Below are positions 60,121-64,000 of a stretch of 64,000 nt of DNA, piece by piece. Source of the DNA: Branchiostoma floridae (Eukaryota > Chordata > Leptocardii > Amphioxiformes > Branchiostomatidae); NCBI RefSeq assembly GCF_000003815.2, contig NC_049981.1, positions 25,588,364 to 25,652,363 on the forward strand, read 5' to 3'. The notes under the pieces were generated by a model that did no database searches, was not told the origin of the DNA, and saw nothing but the letters and a program-made list of their open reading frames with translations. Positions within the stretch are counted from its first letter, which is position 1. Each line of letters opens with the position of its first letter. A program made the position numbers and the translations under genes.

Positions 60121-60126
60121 AATAAA
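60121..60126 (+). promoter_or_regulatory. Candidate distal poly(A) signal of the receptor gene
   Basis: AATAAA followed by a T/G-rich stretch (CTGTTTTTGGTATTTGTC), about 1.5 kb past the stop. Confidence 0.35.
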
Positions 60127-61026
60127 AATCTTCTGAAATAGCAAGGCTGTTTTTGGTATTTGTCTTTCTCACGCATTTGATATACATCTTATCTATTATC
60201 TACCAACATTGAACTTTTGCAGCGTTTGTTATTCTGGATTCGGACGAGTCACATTTACCGCGTAAGTTCCGCTCCATCGACAATCGGACTTTGGAGTGAA
60301 CTTTATCTTACCTTCTCTTGCGTCAACACGTTCTGCACGATTACGTTCAAAATATGTCAATCATTCTGTTAGACAATGGCTGCGCTCAGCCCTGCCTGGG
60401 CATGCCTGCGCTACATGGTTTACCAACTTGAAGGGTCATGTCACGGCCTGCAGGCATGTCACACTGTAGTAAGCATATGTATTCTCACGCGGCTACAGCT
60501 TCCACAGGGGTTGGCTATGTAACGATTGTTTTAACTTGGATGCCAGCCCCAAAGCGTATGTGCGAATATATGCACCGCTCCCAGAGTTCCCTCACAGACG
60601 TTGGAGTCTGCGGCATCCAGCTGCCCCGACATTTGAAAACATGGTCCATTTCCAAAATCGCAAAAAAATTAAAAATAGTGCCCTTCCCCCAAATAAACGT
60701 CGGTCGCACCTAAAAGGTCCGCTAAAGCCAACTCTGGGAGCAGGGCACGCATGTTTCCCTCTTCCCCGTCCGACGGGATTAGTATCGCCTCACGCTGGGT
60801 TTGGCACCCAGGCTTTTGTTGGTTGTTCAAAAACAACATTGTACACTTCTTTCAGTGCCTCCGGCAGGGACCAAGTTGTGTTGATATGACAGAATTTCAC
60901 GCTAAAACAGCTAGAGGGCGAACTGTACTGGTGTCTCTGATTTATCAATTTTCTACAGGACAACGACGTCACATGGCGTTGTGCGATGTTAAGTGATTTG
61001 AGATCCCATAAGCAAAACCACTTAAT

Positions 61027-61078
<52 letters not shown>

Positions 61079-61710
61079 CTATTGACAAGATAGCCCAAAA
61101 GACCACTTACATCGCAATCATATAATATATATAAATACTTGGTGTCTAATTAGAAGTGTTTCGTGTGGTGCTTGCTTCGACGGAAAAACGGACTTCCAGT
61201 AAGGGCAGGTTCGTAAAAAACTATCAAGGAGAGTAACTGACTTTTTGACAAGAAACAATCCTTGACGGATGTTTAGTTTCTGTGTTGCACATTGATTAGT
61301 GTTTAGAATCATGAAGCAGACACCAAAGGCGGCCAGTTGGGGGTTTGCATGAATTGCTTAGTATTTATACTTTCGGCTTAAAGTTAACTGGTGACCTCAC
61401 AAAATCAAATAGACGTAAAAATTGTAAAACCTGTATTTCATGAACTCAACAAAATTGAATCCGTAGTTGTGTGTAATTTTTCATTGTCTGTGACAGTTAT
61501 ACAGGTAGGTGCACCGAGGGGCAACCGGAAATATAAGTGTGTACAGAGTGGCAGTCGCAACCATATGTAATAATATGTATCAGTAAAATTTTAAGGGCAC
61601 CAATTAGAGTAGAACTGCTTGCGTTGTATTGGTTTGGCTTTCCTTGATTTAACCATTGTCATTGGTTCGAAGTCGTCTCCATACTCTTCAGGCTGAGGTC
61701 CTCCAACATT
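60127..61710. other. Non-coding stretch, no gene seen
   Basis: Apart from the CA microsatellite I find no feature. The plus frames at 60438-60996 overlap one another in different frames and carry no motif. Confidence 0.4.
61030..61076. repeat. (CA)n microsatellite
   Basis: Perfect CA tract of about 46 nt. Confidence 0.95.
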
Positions 61711-61825
61711 CTCTCCAAGCAGAGGTTGGCGAGGAAAATCGTGACATTTTCTAATAGGGAGGCTGATCGAAATAAAGGCTATAGGAAAAGGTCACGATTT
61801 TCCTCACCAACCTTTGCTTGGAGAG
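61711..61825. mobile_element. Fold-back MITE, family CTCCAAGCAGAGGTT
   Basis: Arms CTCTCCAAGCAGAGGTTGGC and its near-complement ending TTTGCTTGGAGAG, with internal GAGGAAAATCGTGAC paired to GTCACGATTTTCCTC, leaving a loop of about 45 nt. Related ends occur at 62934-63011 and 63931-64000. Confidence 0.75.
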
Positions 61826-62258
61826 TACTCCAACAGGCCCTGGTCCCGCTGGCACGTCCATTGATTCGTCTTCCTGTCGAATTGACATGTCATGACTTGC
61901 GACGACCTCGTCAGTTTCGATTTTTCCATTTTTAGGTAATGATGATAACTGTGTTACCTAACTCAAGATTTTCTTTGCTACTCACTACACTAGTTTTACA
62001 AGACCTGCTACATACAATATGGGTGTCAATCTTCTCCTTGACCCTGTGTCAGTATCTTGCTTCTCCTGTGTGTACTTCGAATCCTTTGTCTTCAATCTTT
62101 CTTTGTGATGTGTATATCGTTGAATATGAATCGTGTTTTATTGAATTCTTTAAGCAGTTCTGATATAAATGTTTCAAGAGTATCTGCTTTTATCAGTACA
62201 TTCAACTATTAATTGTAACAAAGTGTGTAATTCATATAATATACATTTGCTATTAAGT

Positions 62259-62305
62259 CATCCATCCACCCATCCATCCATCCATCCATCCATCCATCCA
62301 TCCAC
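62259..62305. repeat. (CATC)n simple repeat
   Basis: Eleven or so CATC units with one CACC variant. Confidence 0.95.
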
Positions 62306-62533
62306 TCATTAATTAATTCATTCATACATCAACAGAACCAAATAATGAAAGTGTGAGAAATTCTTCAGCAATCCATTAAAACTTTGATAGGCTAAGCTGA
62401 TTTATTTCCATCCCGTCATTTAACTAAGCTCTTTATACATGTACATGGAGTATTATGCCGTTATGTATGTTGAGCTAACATAATCACTAGTACATGTAAA
62501 TGAATGTCACCACACATGCAAGTATTTGGGAAG

Positions 62534-63385
62534 GGTCTTACTAAATACCGAAAACAACCGAAAACTACCGAAAACAACCGAAAACAACTTTCACTAAATG
62601 CCGAAAACAACCGAAAACAACCGAAAACAACTTTCACTAATTACCGAAAACAACTCGACACAACCATAAACAACAGACAATCATTTCAGTGGGCTACTAT
62701 TTAATAATTTTAACTTTATTTTGGACAGGAGTTATAGGCTACGAAGGATTTATTTGTTTGACGACCCCTGTTATTAATACAATATTAGTAAAGTCAACGA
62801 TCTCCTTTGCCTGTTCGAATATATTAATGTTCGCATTCAGATTCACGGACCCTGTACGTTATAAACGGGGACTGCTTGGTCAACTCGCAAACTCATCAAT
62901 AGATATCTATATTACTTGACATCTATTGTGTAACTCCAAGCAGAGGTAACGGTAGGGGCCACAACAAGAAATAGCAGTCACTGCTATACCACGACGAAAT
63001 CTCTGCTTGGAAAATAGGTTTGCTTATTAATTACTGCTGGCAAATTCTGCTGCCTATTTAGCTAATGTGTACCACTTTTTTTTTCTAGCAACCAAAACAA
63101 TCTAGTATATTTCTTGCTCAATTATAACGCATTTCCGCTGCCATAACAAATCGATTTATATGGAAAAACCGCAAACGTGTATTACCACAGAGGCCCCAGA
63201 TTAAACTAAAGGATCAAAATAAGGATTCTGCTTTACACCATAAAACAGCGTGTGATCGATGGAGAAGTGTTTTCACCCATTTTTTAGGTGACTTCGAGTT
63301 GTTTTCGGTATTTGTCGAGTTGTTTTCGGTTGTTTTCGGTATATTTCAAGTTGTTTTCGGTTGTTTTCGGTATTTAGTGAGACCG
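62534..63385. mobile_element. MULE-like element whose arms are short tandem repeats
   Basis: About 852 bp flanked by an exact 9-bp duplication TTTGGGAAG (62525-62533 and 63386-63394). The ends are inverted (GGTCTTACTAAATACCG; right end complement GGTCTCACTAAATACCG), and the arms consist of repeated ACCGAAAACA units in opposite orientation (62546-62660 and 63296-63378). No transposase frame. Contains the fold-back at 62934-63011. Confidence 0.75.
62934..63011. mobile_element. Short fold-back MITE nested in the MULE-like element
   Basis: CTCCAAGCAGAGGT at the left and CTCTGCTTGGA at the right, 78 bp, with inner AGCAGTCACTGCT. Same end family as 61711-61825. Confidence 0.6.
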
Positions 63386-63930
63386 TTTGGGAAGGTGCAT
63401 CTTGTTATTAAGCAAAAAATCCACAGCAATGAATCCAGGTATCTCAAACTACGGAGAGTACGGTAATGCAGGCTGTACTACAGTTACCTCTGATGCTGCC
63501 AGATCAATCTTGAGCACATTACACACCATTGTACAGGTACAATAAGAGATTTACAGATGCTAAGATCATAGGGATCGATTCTAAAACATCATTTGTATGA
63601 AAACCACTTATGCAAAAACACACATGCCTTTATCAATTCCTTTCAGCTTCGAAGCCCGACTTGCACTCTATTCTATAAGATAGTTTGCATTAGTAATAGT
63701 ATGAATTTTATCATGTTACATACTGATTTTCTACTGTGACGACCATTTGCAATAGAGTTATGTTGAAACTAAAGAGCATCAACTTGCAAAGGGTGTGTAA
63801 CAGGATCCATCTGTACAAGTCGCAACCAATAATAGATAACCCTAATTGATATGTCTAAATCTAATGTAAATCTACCCAGCTCTGCCCTAGATGCTTGATT
63901 ACTACAGTTTCTGAAACCTCAAAGTAACTA

Positions 63931-64000
63931 CTCTCCAAGCAGAGGTTAGGCTCCGGCTGTTTTTTAACGTTTTTTTAGTCGTTTTTATCGGGCTTTCTAT
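63931..64000. mobile_element. Left end of a third CTCCAAGCAGAGGTT element, cut by window end
   Basis: CTCTCCAAGCAGAGGTTAGG followed by a T-rich stretch running to the end of the window; the right end is not visible. Confidence 0.5.

Noticed and set aside
60438-60996. Overlapping plus-strand frames of 81-117 codons
   Set aside because: Mutually out of frame, no motif, no splice context.
1-64000. CRISPR arrays, bacterial operons or prophage
   Set aside because: Gene structure is spliced and eukaryotic throughout; the tandem repeats found are minisatellites or transposon arms without regular repeat-spacer organisation.

Overview
This window looks like an intron-rich nuclear genome segment from an invertebrate chordate, most likely a lancelet (Branchiostoma). 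The basis is chordate-type gene families, short exons separated by 0.1-2 kb introns, a dense and varied load of DNA-transposon derivatives, tRNA-derived SINEs and CA/TG microsatellites, and local tandem gene families. The species is an inference; no similarity search was run.

Layout: (1) 1-12.1 kb, plus strand: two tandem SLC7-type amino-acid transporter genes. The first is cut by the window start (8 exons remain); the second is complete (10 exons, 522 codons). The last seven exons have identical phases and near-identical lengths in both. (2) 15.0-25.5 kb, plus strand: a complete 14-exon cytochrome P450 of the CYP3/CYP5 type (clan 3), 515 codons. (3) 27.1-30.2, 35.8-39.0 and 48.8-51.9 kb, all minus strand: three paralogous inhibitor-of-apoptosis genes, each BIR-BIR-BIR-UBA-RING with no CARD. 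The third carries an in-frame amber codon inside an imperfect palindrome near its N terminus. (4) 56.2-58.6 kb, plus strand: a small single-pass receptor whose single cysteine-rich domain has the BCMA (TNFRSF17) spacing, with alternative 3' ends. (5) 60-64 kb: no gene recognised; transposon remnants and simple repeats.

The IAP trio and the TNF-receptor-like gene could belong to one functional axis (TNFR signalling and cIAP ubiquitin ligases), but adjacency is the only link visible here. The transporter and P450 genes are metabolic and unrelated to each other.

The non-coding part is unusually readable. I could define target-site duplications for several elements, including a MULE-like element (9-bp duplication) with a hAT-like element (5-bp duplication) nested inside its left arm, a second MULE-like element, and two PIF/Harbinger-like elements. 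There is also a degraded LINE embedded in a degenerate minisatellite, a decayed duplicate exon in one transporter gene, and a sharp gene-conversion-like tract between the two transporters. A 100-base run of N at 40215-40314 marks an assembly gap. Exon boundaries were assigned by eye from splice signals, reading-frame continuity and paralogue agreement; 5' and 3' UTR limits are mostly unknown.
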